A stretch of 64,000 nucleotides of DNA from Monoplex corrugatus (lineage: Eukaryota > Mollusca > Gastropoda > Littorinimorpha > Ranellidae): the NCBI GenBank assembly GCA_030674185.1, contig JAPXFY010000026.1, positions 53,690,212 through 53,754,211 on the forward strand, written 5' to 3'. Position 1 is the stretch's first letter; the number at the start of each line of letters is the position of its first letter. The translations under genes were made by a program, and so were the position numbers. The notes below the pieces were generated by a model, which was not told where the DNA came from, ran no database searches, and was given only the letters and a program-made list of their open reading frames with translations. Positions 44,257 to 56,740 of the stretch are shown here, piece after piece.

Positions 44257-44955
44257 TCTCCCAAATCTGAAAGAAGACAAGCAAAGACAAAATGATTATG
44301 GAGTTGTCCAAGTACAATGAGTCTGTCATGAATTTACATCCATTCTGTCTCTCGCATACTCACACACACAAGATTGAAAGAAACTCTTTTGTTTTCTCTC
44401 GCACTCGTTTCACTCACACAGACAGACACACACAGACACATACACAGACACACACACACTCGGGCGCCTGTGCAGGGAGAAAACGGTGTAGACTCAAACA
44501 CAAGCAGCTGTCTCAGAAGTAATATAGAATTACAATGTCAGTCATCAAGCCGGCAAACAACCCCGTGTGAATCACAGCTGGGTGAAAATGTGTCACTAGC
44601 CTGCCACAGACCAGGAAAGAAGAGCAAACTCTGTGTGTGGGTGGTTGGTTGACGAGGCAAGAGTTGACAGGCCTTGACCAGTGAGAGAGGGCTTGGGAGA
44701 AGTTGTGGTGGTGGGGTGTGAAGGTGGGATCTTCTCCAGGGTATCCTTTCCCTTGTTGTGGTATTGGGTGTTTTTGGATCTTGAGGACAGTCACGACTCC
44801 TTGCCGGTAAAATAAAAGGGAGGGACTAGCCATGGATTCCATTTCGTGTTCGTGCAAGCGCATGTTATTTTCAGGTGTTTCTTTTCAAGCTTTCCCCGTC
44901 ATCACGTAGGTGGTATGTTCGTACAGTAACTTAGTTTTAGTATTTTGTATGACAA

Positions 44956-45118
44956 TAATAATAATAATAATAAATCACATTTATATAGCGCTATTCTCCC
45001 ACACATAGGTAAGGACTCACTGCGTTTTACATTAATTAGTTCATACACACACATACACACACAAACACACACGTACACAAATACAAACACACACACACAC
45101 CACACACACATGCGCATA
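44956..45118 (-). mobile_element. LINE/SINE 3' tail with (AAT)n and CA-rich sequence
   Basis: (AAT)n then cacatttatatagcgctattc and gcgttttaca. Read on the minus strand it ends in the GCGCTATATAAATGTG(ATT)n tail type found at three other sites. CA-rich repeats follow at 45045-45118. Confidence 0.6.
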
Positions 45119-46770
45119 CACATCTGAAAGTTTTGCTTTGTGAATCAGTGTAAACACTTCTGTTCCTGTGGTTCTCTTATTTGCCCCCCCCCGCTTTAAA
45201 CAAAAAAAAATTTTGTTGGTGCGGTTTGCACAGTATCTGTTTCTTAGTATTTCTAACTAATGTTTAAAAAATGGTGTTTTCGTGTTTTTATTCGATCATA
45301 ACTCTAATGTTTTGTTATTTTCAGTGATGTGCATCATATTTGTCCTAACTTGTTTTGTGAGTCTAGGCTACCTGTTGTGCTGTTATGGTAATTTGTAAGG
45401 GGATGGATTTTGTTGTGTTTGTTGCTGTTGTCGTGATGTTGTTGATGTGTGGGCTGTTTTACTGTGTCAAGGTTGTGTGTGTTTTCCTTTCGTTATATAG
45501 TAATGTTTTTGTTGCTGTGCCTGTTTTTGTATACGTTTTGGTGTCCTTAGGTATGCTTAAATTTGTATTCAGGTGGGTTTTTTTAAATCCCATGTGTGAT
45601 AAATTGGATGGAGTGATCAATGCCAGGGGCATGTCCTTAGATTATGTGCATGAATGCATTTATATGTGTAGGCCTACTTAATTTTCTTTTTTTTTTTTTT
45701 TTCGTGTTGAAGTTTTGTACGTTTTGAAATAGTTATAGCCCTGATATGGCTCTACACAGTCAGCTGGGCTTTAAGCAACAATAACAGTAACGATAACAAT
45801 AACAATAACAATAACGACTAATCACGTATTTTAAAATCATGTTTTATCAGTGCTTGTTGAGTTTAAAATTTAATACTGTTATGTTACTGTATAGTGCAAC
45901 AAGCAGTGTTTTTGACATGGACTGTTTGCTCCACGTAAATGAAATAGTTATTATCATCCGCATGGTATAGTGTTTTTACTGTGGCACACCCCACAGAGGG
46001 TTGATGTATTGGGAGTGTGGGAACTTGGAAAACTTAATGAGACAGTTGAAGTTCAGGAATGCCTAGAACTGTAGGCCTTATTCCTTTGTACCCTTGTAAC
46101 CCAGACTACCAGTTAAAGTGTTTTGATCATGACACTTTTGTGAATCAGACCCACCTCCTCCCATCAACAGGTGTGTATGGATTGTAATGATTACTACACC
46201 TGACTTTGCATGTTGCTGGGGATTTTTCTCTTGACATGTAGTCTTTTTCCACCTCCTCCTCCCTGTAGCTGGTAACTGTGTATGTGGTTTTGTTAGTTTT
46301 TTTGTTTTTGTCTGTATTGCCTGAGGGGAGATGAGGGGGATCTCTAATCCAGAACTGAATCCCTTTGTTAACATCCAGCATTTGAAGTGCTAATTTGCCA
46401 CCGCTGCCTATCAGTATTCAAATTATTTGGACAATAAATGTGGAAATATAGCTCTGTTAGTGCAGCTGTTGTCATTCACAAACTAGGTGTTGCTCATTAT
46501 GTGTTTTTAACTCATGCAGACAGCATTTTGAATGACATTTCCAGTTCAGTTAGGTATTGTCCAGTTTGGGGAAGTTTTTACAAAATTCCACAGAGCAGAC
46601 CAGTTAACACATAACGTAGAACTGTGTGGTTTCAGGAAAACTTTTTTTAAAAAAGAAGTTATGTGTGGCATTGTTTGAGCTGGAATCTTGTAATGTGGAT
46701 GTGTAGGGCATTGGTATGGTTAGTTCATACAGGGGGGCTGATGTGTTTTCATCCGTTTCCACGTTGTTGA
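45119..46770. other. No gene seen
   Basis: T-rich and GT-rich sequence. A (AACAAT)n-type run lies at 45776-45815 and poly-T at 45688-45702. The line gttatagccctgatatggct (45731) repeats gttatagtcctgatatggct (42511) with its following ~25 bases, so one more short interspersed repeat is present. Confidence 0.45.
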
Positions 46771-46775
46771 TGTAT

Positions 46776-46776
46776 G

Positions 46777-46821
<45 letters not shown>

Positions 46822-46890
46822 CTGTGTGCATGCGCATGTGCACGTGTGTGTGTGCGGGTGCATGTGCACATGCGTGTGAGAGTGCTTGTG

Positions 46891-46932
<42 letters not shown>

Positions 46933-46975
46933 TGTGTGTGTGTCTGTGTGTGTGTGTCTGTGTGTGTTTGTGGCG
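46776..46975. repeat. Imperfect (GT)n tract
   Basis: GT with GCATGCGC interruptions near 46830-46875. Confidence 0.93.
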
Positions 46976-47306
46976 CACACATGCTCCTATGTTTGTTATC
47001 ATTGGGTTTTTTTCATGTTGCAGTTTGAAAATATAAATTTTACTACCGTGAAGCCTAGGTGAATCCAGTGAGAGAATCTGATTGATACAGACACAAAAGC
47101 AATACACTAGGCAGGACCTCAAGACCGTGCAGGCACTTAGGGCTTATGTGTAAGCTTATGACTATTAAAAGAAATCTTTTTGGATCTTTTCCATCACATG
47201 ATGTGAATGACGTCATTGCATATGGACACTATTTTGTGAAACTGAAACAGGAAAATAACAGAACTGTTATATAAGTATGCAAGGTATTCACTGGGACATT
47301 TGATGG

Positions 47307-47499
47307 TTAATCATTTGACTCCCGCACCCTATCCACCAACTGCAAAAACTTAACCCTTTGACTCCCTCACCCTACCCACCAGCTTCCTGCAGGAAGCTGG
47401 TGTATAGGGGGAGGGAGTCAAAGGGTTATGCTTTTGTTTTTCTAGCATGGTTGACAATGCAGGATGGTGGTGGACAGGGTGCAGGGTTCAGAGGGTTAA
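47307..47499. mobile_element. 193-bp palindromic MITE bounded by TTAA, copy 2
   Basis: Starts TTAATCATTTGACTCC and ends AGAGGGTTAA. Inner hairpin ACCCTTTGACTCCCTCACCC..CCAGCTTCCTG | CAGGAAGCTGG..GAGTCAAAGGGTTA around 47341-47430. Same length as copy 1 and in reverse orientation: its right half (gcttttg...catggttgacaatgcagga) is the complement of copy 1's left half. Confidence 0.8.
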
Positions 47500-47850
47500 A
47501 GGCAAGCTGTCTAAGGGAAAATATTGATGCCACAACTTGGCACAAGCATAGTGTAATCCCTATTTAAGACACTCATGGTGTTGAATATCCATTTAATTAA
47601 AGAATAAGTTTTGGTGTTTGAACATGCCAAGAATAATCTTCACCATCATCATTTTATCAGCAAATTGCATCTGTTTGAAGCTAGGTTTTTGTTTGTATGT
47701 TTTTGTTGGTTGGGCTTTTTATTTGTTTTGTTTTGGGGGGGGGAGGGGTGGTCAGTAAGTTTTTATTTTTATTTGAAGCTGACATTACCGCCATGTACAG
47801 ATAAGTGATTATGTCTGCAACATTTAAGTCATCTTATGCTGTGATTTTCT
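47500..47850. other. No gene or repeat recognised
   Basis: AT-rich with a G-run at 47734-47748. Confidence 0.45.
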
Positions 47851-48455
47851 AACAGCAAATGACACAACCTTGAGACAGGTTGATAAGTTTAAATACCTGG
47901 GAACGATAATTTCGCCAGACAGCAGATGCACATCAGAAATAGCCAGCAGAATCGGCCAAGCCAGAACAGCATTCAAGAAGATGAAAAGCATTCTTTCCAA
48001 CAAATGCCAATCAATTAACATCAGGAAGAGAGTATTTGAATGTTATGTAGAACCGATAATGTTATATGGTTGTGAGGCATGGACAGTCAACAAGCAAAGC
48101 CAGAACAAGATTGAGGCAGCGGAGATGTGGTTTCTGTGAAGAATGTTGAGAGTTCTATGGACAGTAAAGAAAACAAACAAGACAGTCTTGATGGAGGCAG
48201 ACACAAGATCATTCATAAGGAAGACATTTATAGGCCATTTTATGAGGAAAGGGGAATTGGAGCACCTGGTCACAACAGGAAAGGTAGAGGGAAGGAAAGA
48301 GAGCACCAGGTAGACCCAGGGAGAAGATATCGGATGGACTTGCAGAGTGGCTGAAGACAAAGAGGGTGGAAGAGGTGATCGAGACAACAAGGGATAGAAA
48401 CAGATGGAAGGCCATAATCGCCAACGCCATGTGGCAAGGCACTTGATGATGCTGT
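47851..48455 (+). mobile_element. RTE-type LINE 3' fragment
   Basis: Encodes T-L-R-Q-V-D-K-F-K-Y-L-G-T-I-I-S, G-Q-A-R-T-A-F-K-K-M-K-S-I-L, M-L-Y-G-C-E-A-W-T-V-N, a stop at W-F-L (48137), then decayed R-K-T-F-I-G-H-F and G-E-L-E-H-L-V. A short internal deletion before T-F-I-G removed the K-x-R-K-R-Q-A block. The 3' tail is gatgatgctgtga near 48446. Confidence 0.85.
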
Positions 48456-48920
48456 GATTCACATAATATCAGTTATTAGGCAAATAGATATTTAACCACC
48501 TTTAGTTCACAGTTCTGCTTTTGTAAAGTAAAATGTTTTTTGGAATCAGCCTTGTCCTTTTTTTTTCACCAGCTCTAAATCAACACCAATTAGTGGGCTG
48601 TAATGTAAATAACAATAATAACATCATTTGAAATTTGAACTGTGTTGTTTTATTTTTCACATCAATTAAGTTTGAAGAGAACAAACACCTGTTGAGGATG
48701 GTCTAGTCATGCCCACTGTCTCCCAATCCCCCTCCTCTCTCTCTCTCTCTGATATCTGTAATCTACACCCACTTATTTTCAGTTTGCTTCAGCAGAGTGA
48801 AGAAGGAGAGTATAAAAAAAATGGCTATGTTACTGAAAGTTTCAGTCTTTAAAGAAAATTGGAGGGGGCATGGGGAATGAATTTAACTTCTATTTCCTTT
48901 TTAAATTCTGTATGTATTTA
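48456..48920. other. No gene or repeat recognised
   Basis: AT-rich with a (TC)n run at 48733-48750. Confidence 0.45.
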
Positions 48921-49135
48921 TAGCTTAATTGGTCAGGGCAATTGAGAGGATGAGTGAAAGGAAATGAGGTTGAACTCCCCTCGAGACCAAGTGGAGTTTT
49001 CCTGACTTAGTTTTACGTCAGTGCAGGAATAGTTTACACCAGGCGCTCCTGAAGCCAGAGTGCACTGTAAAGGAGTTTCAAGCTAGGGAGAGATAACTGG
49101 CCCCAACTTGCTGGCACAGATAACCTTTTAGCAAG
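48921..49135 (+). mobile_element. Possible tRNA-headed SINE
   Basis: A box-like tagcttaattggtcagggc and B box-like aggttgaactccc at tRNA-like spacing, then a body ending near 49135. No second copy identified, so this is tentative. Confidence 0.35.
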
Positions 49136-50629
49136 CCTGGTATAACTATGAAACTGTGGTCTATTGCAGAATATTAAATTGCTTCCCAAGAACTGCTATG
49201 GCGGCAAAAGAAAAGGGGTTTTGTGACATTTGCTGTAGACTGTGTGTGTGCATATGACTGGATGTAATTTTAGTGTTCTGTTGGTGGTTATTGTTGTGCC
49301 CCCCCCCCCTCCCGTATCTGCTTGCCCATGCAATAATTCGTGTTTATTCCACATTGTTAGTAAAGATATCAACAATGTATTGTCAGATTAAATTATGCTC
49401 ACTGGTAGAATGGGATAATAATGTGGAGGGGGAGGGCATCGGCATTGATCGTTTTGTTAAGATTTTGCATTGCAGTCATACTGATAGTGATAAGAGTGAC
49501 AGTTTTGTCTAGACAATCAAGAGGAGGAGTGAGTCACTTTTATGTACGATGTATGCTTGTAGAATAGTGTACTGCTTATTGTGTATTATTACTGTATACT
49601 CGGTTGTGTCACTGTGCATGCATTCATACGCACTACATTACAGTAGCATTGTCCTACACTGTTGCGAATATGTTACTGTGTGCATTTCGTTATACTGTAC
49701 TAGTGTTTGTATTCAGATTGAAACTGTTGTACACTGTTACAGATATGTTACAGTGTGCATTTTATTCTAGTATTTATACTTTACTCGTGTTTGTATTCAG
49801 AACTCAGTGAGTGTGATTACTTTGCATTCAAAAGACTACAAGTGCACTTGAGGTCTATTGGATTTTTCTTTTTTTTTTTTATTGAAATAATCTATTGATT
49901 TTTCTTTTTTTTTTCACAACAGTATTTTTAACATGAGATAGAGGCCACTCTTTACCAAGGAAAGCATGTCACCATTGTGTTGCGCTGTACATGACACACA
50001 TGCATTGTGTATGCAAATGCTGGCACTTAGGATAATAATGGCTCGGGTGAAGTGCTTGAGTTGTGGTGGTAAGTTTTGCAGCTGTAAGAACAGAAAAGAA
50101 AGACAGAAACATAAACCAAAATATGTTTGAAGTTTTGTATCAGTTTGAGATACAGCCTTTTGGGGGGCATGTTGCTGTACATGGAAATACTTCACATTCA
50201 GACGAGGATGGGAAGGGAGTTATCATTTTACTTTTACATCTTCCTATTTCTAAATGTCATCTGATTCACTTGAGAAAAAAAAAAGCTGACATTCAGCTTT
50301 GCTGCACCTGCAATGATCATAAAACTGTAAAAACCATAGAAACAGACGACAAAATCTACAAATTGAAATGACATACAAACGCATGCAATGATGCTTGCAC
50401 CTGCTGGCACATGTCCTCTCTCTCACCTTCCCTGTGTCCTGGAGAACTTTAAGTTAGGCAAGCAGACCACATTAAACTATGTTGTTGCACATCTTTTGAT
50501 GAGTGTATATGCTGGGCGTTTTCATGATTCCATAAATCAGCCGCTGACATGATTTGCAGGATCTGTAGGGTTCTGCGTTTGGTTATATTTGATATTCTAA
50601 TATGTGTATACACACATGCAGGTTTAGGC
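49136..50629. other. No gene supported
   Basis: Poly-C at 49301-49309 and poly-T runs at 49868 and 49905. An open frame at 50063-50371 has a K-rich low-information sequence and no splice or family support. Confidence 0.4.
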
Positions 50630-50780
50630 ACTAACAAGTGTGCACACATGTTGACCTGTTGACCCGGGAGATTGAAAAAGTCTCAGCTCTACCTGGTTGG
50701 TAGATGTATCCAGGCAGAATAGAACCAAGGACCTTCCAGTGGGAAGTCTTTCTTCTACCTCTTGGCTACAGTGCCCTGTT
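50630..50780 (-). mobile_element. tRNA-headed SINE, family B
   Basis: On the minus strand: cactgtagccaagaggtaga (A box), ggttctattctgcc (B box, 50714-50727), then gactttttcaatctcccggg and gtgtgcacac. Same layout as the copies at 54375 and 58940. Confidence 0.65.
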
Positions 50781-50829
50781 GTGGCATCTTTAGCTCAGGT
50801 TCCTGTTGTTTTCTGTTTTCTGTTATATC

Positions 50830-51034
<205 letters not shown>

Positions 51035-51644
51035 TGGATGAAAACAAATAAATAAGACTGGGCATGTAGTTTGCTATCCAGCTCCACCATACATTATAAC
51101 TGGAACTATGTAAGAATGTTTACCAGAGTCAGTTTTTCGTAATCTCGCCTGAGATCTTCTTCAGGACAAACTGAAATTGTCAAAAGGTGTGCAGTTGTTT
51201 GCTGCCTGATAGTTGTGACAGTGGTTGCCCAAGAGAGGCTGTAAGAAAAAAAAACAACAACAACAACAACAAAAAACCCACACACAGAGGCCTCAATAAC
51301 AAGTCTGGTCTTTGAAAGTCATATTCAAAAAGAAAAATTAGAGTTCAAGCTCTGGAAATAATGGAGTATCAACTATAACTTAACAGAGACGGATGTATGC
51401 GTTCTGCAATGCTTTCTGCAACGGCATTAAAAGATACTGGAATATATAGACAGATGTATGCTTTCTACAGTGACATCATGTGACTGCCACTTGCCAGACG
51501 CAGACAGAGCCAAGAGCCAAACACACAGCCAACATTTGTCTTGTGGTAGGCTGTATAAGAGATCAAAATGTAGACGGCTACATTTGAAAAAATTACTCTG
51601 GTAAGGATCTAGTCATTTTATCAATAAAAAGAAAAAAGTCAACA
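51035..51644. other. No gene seen
   Basis: Contains an (AAC)n run at 51254-51272. A sequence like cattaaaagatactggaata at 51426 links to the tandem array at 52025. Confidence 0.45.
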
Positions 51645-51815
51645 TTCATCACCAGATGTGGCCTTACCATATACACGGTGAACACAAGAACGTTGGCCTG
51701 GGAGATTGGAAAATCTCATGTTTACCCACCAGGCGAACGTATCCAGGCAGGATCAAACCCAAACCTTTCTATTGAAAGTCTGATGACATTTACCCACTTG
51801 ACTAGTGAGCTCTAT
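51645..51815 (-). mobile_element. SINE family B copy
   Basis: On the minus strand: gtttgggtttgatcctgcct (B box region), then a cgttcgcctggtgggtaaac and gattttccaatctcccaggc body. The distal part (accagatgtggccttaccat at 51651) also matches 19922-19945. Confidence 0.55.
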
Positions 51816-52024
51816 TCTGGTGTCTGTTCCTTTTGCTTTCTATATCAGTGTATGACACCCTAAAGAGAGAGAGAGAGGAAAGTTGGGGGAGGGATCCATC
51901 TACTGACAGCCAGGTTGTCTTTTTCTTCCCTCTCCTCACACCCTCATGTGTCTTCCAAAGCCCACCTACCCCCATCCTCCCCCAAATTAGCTCATGTCCA
52001 GTTGTTTTATGATACACATCTGTG

Positions 52025-52178
52025 AATGCGTGAAAAGATGGTGAAAAGTTTGATTGGAATACATGTAGGCCTACAACCACATTAAAAGATGGTGAAAAGT
52101 TTGGAATACATGTACAGCTGTATTAAAATATACTGGAATACATGTACAACTGCTTTAGAAGATGTTGAAAAGTTTGAT
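52025..52178. repeat. Short degenerate tandem array
   Basis: Three to four units of a ~45-base theme: agatggtgaaaagtttgatt, ggaatacatgta, cycta, attaa. Units have lost different internal parts. Confidence 0.6.
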
Positions 52179-52324
52179 TGGTTGTACTTAAACTCATCAC
52201 TGATATTTATTGTTTCTTTTTTTCATTAGTTCACAGTTCCATTGAAAGGATTATTAGGAAAATGGGGTGAGACTGACAGAGTTGGAAACGGCTCATATGA
52301 GTCATTCAAAAGCAAGGTTACTTT

Positions 52325-52425
52325 ATGTGTGTGTGTTTGCGTGTATGCATATTACACACACACGTGTGTGTGTATGTGTATGTGTGTGTGTGTGTGCGTG
52401 CATGTGTGTGTGTGTGTGTTGTGTC
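52325..52425. repeat. Imperfect (GT)n tract
   Basis: GT with short ACAC insertion at 52352-52361, giving a local GT/CA inversion. Confidence 0.9.
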
Positions 52426-53190
52426 CATGTATCTGTATCTGTGCATGCATGCATTTGTGGGGGAAAGTGTGGATAAGAAAAACTGTAACCACAAGGTCAA
52501 CTGTGCTGTTCATAGTTATCTCTAGTATGAATTATAATGTTAGAAACTAATAAAGTAATAACACTATTAAGAGGAAGCATTTGAACAATAGTTCATTAGT
52601 GTGATATTGTTCTGATGATGATGATGATGTTTTGGGGAGGTTGTGGAGGAGATGGGGGAATGGCATTTAATGATTCATATAGTAAATAGAAATTTAAAAA
52701 AAAGGGGTGGGGTGGGAGGAGGAGGGAATGTAAAAATTTGCAACAGCAGAAGTTTCTTGGTTGTCCATGGGTGTAAGATTCAGGACAAAGTGGGAATGGT
52801 CCTTTTTTCAAATGACAGTGAAGACGGAAAGAAAGTAGTTCCATAGTGTTAATTCATTATCAGTAAATGAGTTGGTGTATTAAAGGGATATATTTTCTGA
52901 CAGATTGAAGCCTTTTGGTTTCTACCCTTTCTGTTTGTGTGCTTGCTTAGCACCTGACTGAGTGACCTGATTAATTTATCAAATCGCCAGAAAAGCGAAA
53001 CATATGTTGACTTGTAAAGTTGTATTTTTATGTCATGGTCATCTGATTCTGAACTTTATTGATCCTCAACTTTCACACCCCCTTTCTCCTCCTTTAATTT
53101 TGTTGTTGTTGTAACCAGACCCCAGATTTGTAATTTAATCACAGACAATCCTGGCAAACTGGAAACTAATCTGCAATGCCAGTCGGGAAG

Positions 53191-53221
<31 letters not shown>

Positions 53222-54369
53222 CATGTATGTGTGAGTGTTGCTGGCAGTAGGCCATCAGGTGGCAGAGGTGTTTGAAATAAACGAACCAACTGTGGATTCG
53301 GCAAGTGTGTTATAACTACTGCTCCACCTTGTGAGTGAAGCGGGCAGGCCAGCAATGAGAGAACTGTCTAAGAACTGATGTATCATGCAGCAGCAGATTA
53401 GTTCAGTCTCCACCCTGATTCTTGGGGTGCACCAAAATGGAGGGAATCCATCAGTGTGTGCCTGCTGGCAGAGATGTCGTCTCTGTTGCCTGTAGTTTTT
53501 GTTCACCTACTGTTCACTTCATCATACATTGTTACACTTTTTGGTGCTGTTGTTCATAAGATTTGGGGCGTCCAGTCATGTGTGTACAAAATTTGGATTG
53601 AGAACGTTATTCCAGAAAAATGGACTAAACATTTGTGTGGCGTAAGAAGTTTGCGATACTATGTAAAAGAACCTAACGAATTGTCTTCAACAGTGATCCA
53701 CATACAGCTGGGAGATTGATTTAAACATTTAAACACGCATTCAATTTTTGATTTATGTATACATATGAAGTTTTTTGGGTCTCCGGTAGCTTAATCAATA
53801 CTGTTACTTGTAATCTTTGTGCTGATAAATTATTACGTCTTCAGGTCAGGTTGATTAATTGTGAGTTGTTTTTTTCCCCCTTCAGGGGAAGGGTCATTCA
53901 GGGTGCATGAATGTGCATACAGATTTTAAAACAATGATTTAAAAAAAAAATGTCATTCAGTGTGTTTAAATCTGGGCTAATATAAATGTATCAGATTTTT
54001 TGTGTTATTTATTAGTTTGTTTTTTGGCTCATCTGAATATGTTCGTATGAATGATTTTGTAAATTAAGGTAATTTTTTTCCTAGGTTGCAGGCTGACTGT
54101 CTCAGAATTTTTTTAACAAGTAATTAGTATGTATCAGTGTGCTCCCGAAGGAGACATCAGTCTACTTATTACCAGGGTGTATAGTTGATATGCTTTGCCA
54201 CTGTAAATCAAGTTGTTCATAAGTTCATAAAACCAGTCGAGTTTGTAAAAAATGATTTTAAGAAAAATTCTTGGTGCTCGGCAGACTTGCTTTGATGTCT
54301 AATTGTGTCATGATGCTCTTCCTGCTCCATTTTTTTTTCTCTAATTAAAAAAAAATCCCCCATTTATTC
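52426..54369. other. No gene supported
   Basis: (GAT)n at 52613-52630, pure (GT)n at 53191-53219, T-rich elsewhere. Open frames here lack splice or family support. Confidence 0.4.
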
Positions 54370-54730
54370 ACTTAGACAGACTGGCATGGTAGTCAAGTGG
54401 GTGTATGTCGGACCACAGTCAGAAGGTCCTGGGGTTCAATCCTGCCTAGCCTGATGGGTAAAGGATGGAGTTTTTCTGATCTCCAAGGTCAGTGTGTGTG
54501 CAGACCTGCCAGTGTGTAAACCTCATCTGTGTGTATTGCACACTATCAGATATGCTCATTAAAGATCCCACAAGTGGTGTCAGTAGCTGGCTTATGAAAA
54601 CACCCAACATGCACACCCATTGAAGATGGAGTAAGCAGACAGGGCAGCACTGTACTGCCTGCACATTGTGGGCATGCATGCATCTGCGAGAAATTGGCTT
54701 GTTTTTGTGTGGATGGGGCTCGGTAATATA
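54370..54730 (+). mobile_element. tRNA-headed SINE, family B, full length
   Basis: A box ggcatggtagtcaagtgg (54383), B box ggggttcaatcctgc (54431), then gggtaaaggatggag, ttctgatctcc, and a long body ending gagaaattggcttg. It is the best copy for defining the family. Confidence 0.75.
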
Positions 54731-54757
54731 ATTACTGTTTGGTGTTTCATTTAAGCC

Positions 54758-54815
54758 CTTAACCTGTTCTCCAACTCCCTGCATAATCAGCCAAGGTAGC
54801 AAAGCAAACACGTAG
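54758..54815. mobile_element. Fragment of the TTAA palindromic MITE
   Basis: ttaacctgttctccaac, then ctgca..tcagcca..gtagcaaagcaaacac, which matches the left half of the MITE at 19043 (ccagcatcctgca..cagcca..ccagcaaagcaaaaac). About 55 bases survive. Confidence 0.5.
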
Positions 54816-54924
54816 CCCATGTTAGTCCTTTGTTTTCTCAGTTTTCCCATTTTTCCCTTTTCTTTTTTCCCATGGAGTCTGCTTTCACTGCCTCCCCCCC
54901 CCCCCCATCCCGTCTCTTTTTTCA

Positions 54925-55054
54925 GTGTGTGTGTGTGTGTGTGTGTGTGTACACTTCTATCTTGACATTGATTATAAAGAAACGATTTTTATAAGATTTT
55001 CTTGTAAATATTTTTAAACAAACAACCCCCGCCCCCCCCCCCCCCCCCCCCCCT
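54925..55054. repeat. (GT)n and poly-C runs
   Basis: (GT)n 54925-54951, poly-C at 54893-54906, and about 25 C at 55029-55053. Confidence 0.95.
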
Positions 55055-56445
55055 CTTTGATGATGACTGATTCTGAAGGGAAGAGGTTGGTGGGTCAGTA
55101 GTATATGAAACGTCAACTTGTTGTCTTACATAGAAAACTAGCCTAGCATTTATGTCAGAACTTGCGATCTGTGGAGGAAAGGAGACCAGAACTTGCAGTC
55201 TGGTGGAGGAGATCTGGTGGAGGAGAGGAGAAACAACGTCTGCCCTTCAGTGTAATGAAAACCCAACTCTCTGGGAGTTTCCACCCATCCACCTATCCAC
55301 ATGGTCGTGCCTCATCTGGCAGTGCATGTGGCAGATATTTCCTGTTCCTGGAGGCTACCATGGAGTTTGTTGATAAGAGGAGTCTGTCATATGAAAGAGA
55401 CAACATCACTGCTATATTTGTTCCGCTGTGTGGTTCTTTGAACCGCAGGGTCAGGTTGGTGAAGGTGTAATATAATAACATGTGCATTGTGCCAGTTGTA
55501 GTGGGTGCAGAGCCCTCTGGGGATCACTTGCTGCCCTCTGTACAGATGGTGGTATGAGATGTCCTGTTGTGTCTATGGTTTAAAGAATGTTTTTTGGTGT
55601 TTTTGTTCTCACTGTAGCTGATGCTGTTGTCTGTGTTCTGGAATCTTCTTTTTCCGGCTCAATCATCGTCTCATTTCCTTGTATTCCAGAGTGGGCTGGA
55701 AGACTACGCTGTTTGCTCTGGATCGTTGGAAGGCTTAGGTCGGATGGTCGAGCTTGTCATTCTCTAGGGCCTGAAAAGCAGAGAGGGCATCGAGAGGAAG
55801 ACCTAGACATTATGTGTTGTCTGTTATTTAAAACATAGAGGCTGCTTTTATGAGTGCCTCTTTTTGTGTTTTCTTTTATTTGAACCCCCCACTACCTACC
55901 ACCCACTTTAATTTTCATGTTTTATTGCATCATGTGTCATTCCACTGGAGATTTTACTCCTTGCCATTCATTTCTGCTCCTCTGCTCCCCACCAAACCCA
56001 AGTTTGTTCATCCAAAGTCTAGGTACCATAAAGTCCACAGGAGCCATTGTTGTCAAACTGCGACAGAGTGACTAGGTAGGAGTCAAGCTCTGCCTATTCG
56101 AACCTGATTTATGAAGGACACTGCCTAATATTGCAATAAGTCCCCAAACCCAAAACAGTAATCGATAGTAATTGCTCTGTCATGGAGCCAGACCAAGTGA
56201 GTGAATCTCCTGGTAAGGAATGTACCCTCCCTCCCCCCCTTCCGCAACCCTCTGATGACAATCTCACTTGTCAAAAACCCCAACATGACCATGGCTTCAA
56301 CAGATGTAGAAGTTGAAAGTGAGATCACTATAAGATCAGTGAAAGAAAGGTATCAGAATTGTGGATAATCATTTCAGAAACCAGAAAAACATGAAAATAT
56401 TAGAGTGAGTATTTGATACATCAGACAGGACAGGGCGCAAATTTT
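55055..56445. other. No gene supported
   Basis: Several open frames of 60-100 codons (for example 55162 and 55587, plus strand) show no recognisable domain and no consistent splice borders. Confidence 0.4.
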
Positions 56446-56446
56446 C

Positions 56447-56740
56447 TGCCAACTGGACTTTGTCAAGTGTAGGTGTAAGGAAAAAAAATATTTGAAGAAA
56501 AAGAAAAAAAATTCCTGCTGCTTTGTCCTATAAGAGAAAATGACTACCTGCTGCTTCATTTAGTAGGAGAAAATGACAGTCATTTTCTCCCATTGGATGA
56601 AGAAGCCAGTAGGAGAAAATGATGGGAATTTTGCTCTCTTCTAATTTTTATATTGTTGTATGATGTTTTTTGTTTGTTTGTTTGTTTTTGTTGTTGTTGT
56701 TAGCTTACATATAATTTACACTTGACAAAGGCCAGTTGCC
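56447..56740. mobile_element. Possible foldback/MITE element, ~295 bp
   Basis: Left end gccaactggactttgtcaag..; the complement of the right end (56717-56739) reads gcaactggcctttgtcaagt.., about 23 bases with two differences. The interior has repeated aggagaaaatga blocks and a perfect 12-base palindrome, ggagaaaatgac-a-gtcattttctcc, near 56566-56590. No target duplication seen. Confidence 0.5.

Noticed and set aside
44111..44329. Coding frame across the compound GT/GA/GAA tract
   Set aside because: Entirely low-complexity translation of a microsatellite.
50063..50371. Possible 102-residue protein gene
   Set aside because: No family resemblance, no splice borders, and lysine-rich composition expected from A-rich DNA.
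53456..53719. Possible 87-residue membrane protein
   Set aside because: The hydrophobic start comes from T-rich DNA; no second copy, splice signal or family match.
54383..54445. tRNA gene suggested by A and B boxes
   Set aside because: No cloverleaf with acceptor-stem pairing can be drawn, and the unit recurs with a long non-tRNA body, so it is a SINE head. The same applies at 5421, 50714 and 58949.
55162..55470. Possible 102-residue exon
   Set aside because: Two overlapping frames are equally open, neither resembles a known domain, and splice borders do not agree with either frame.
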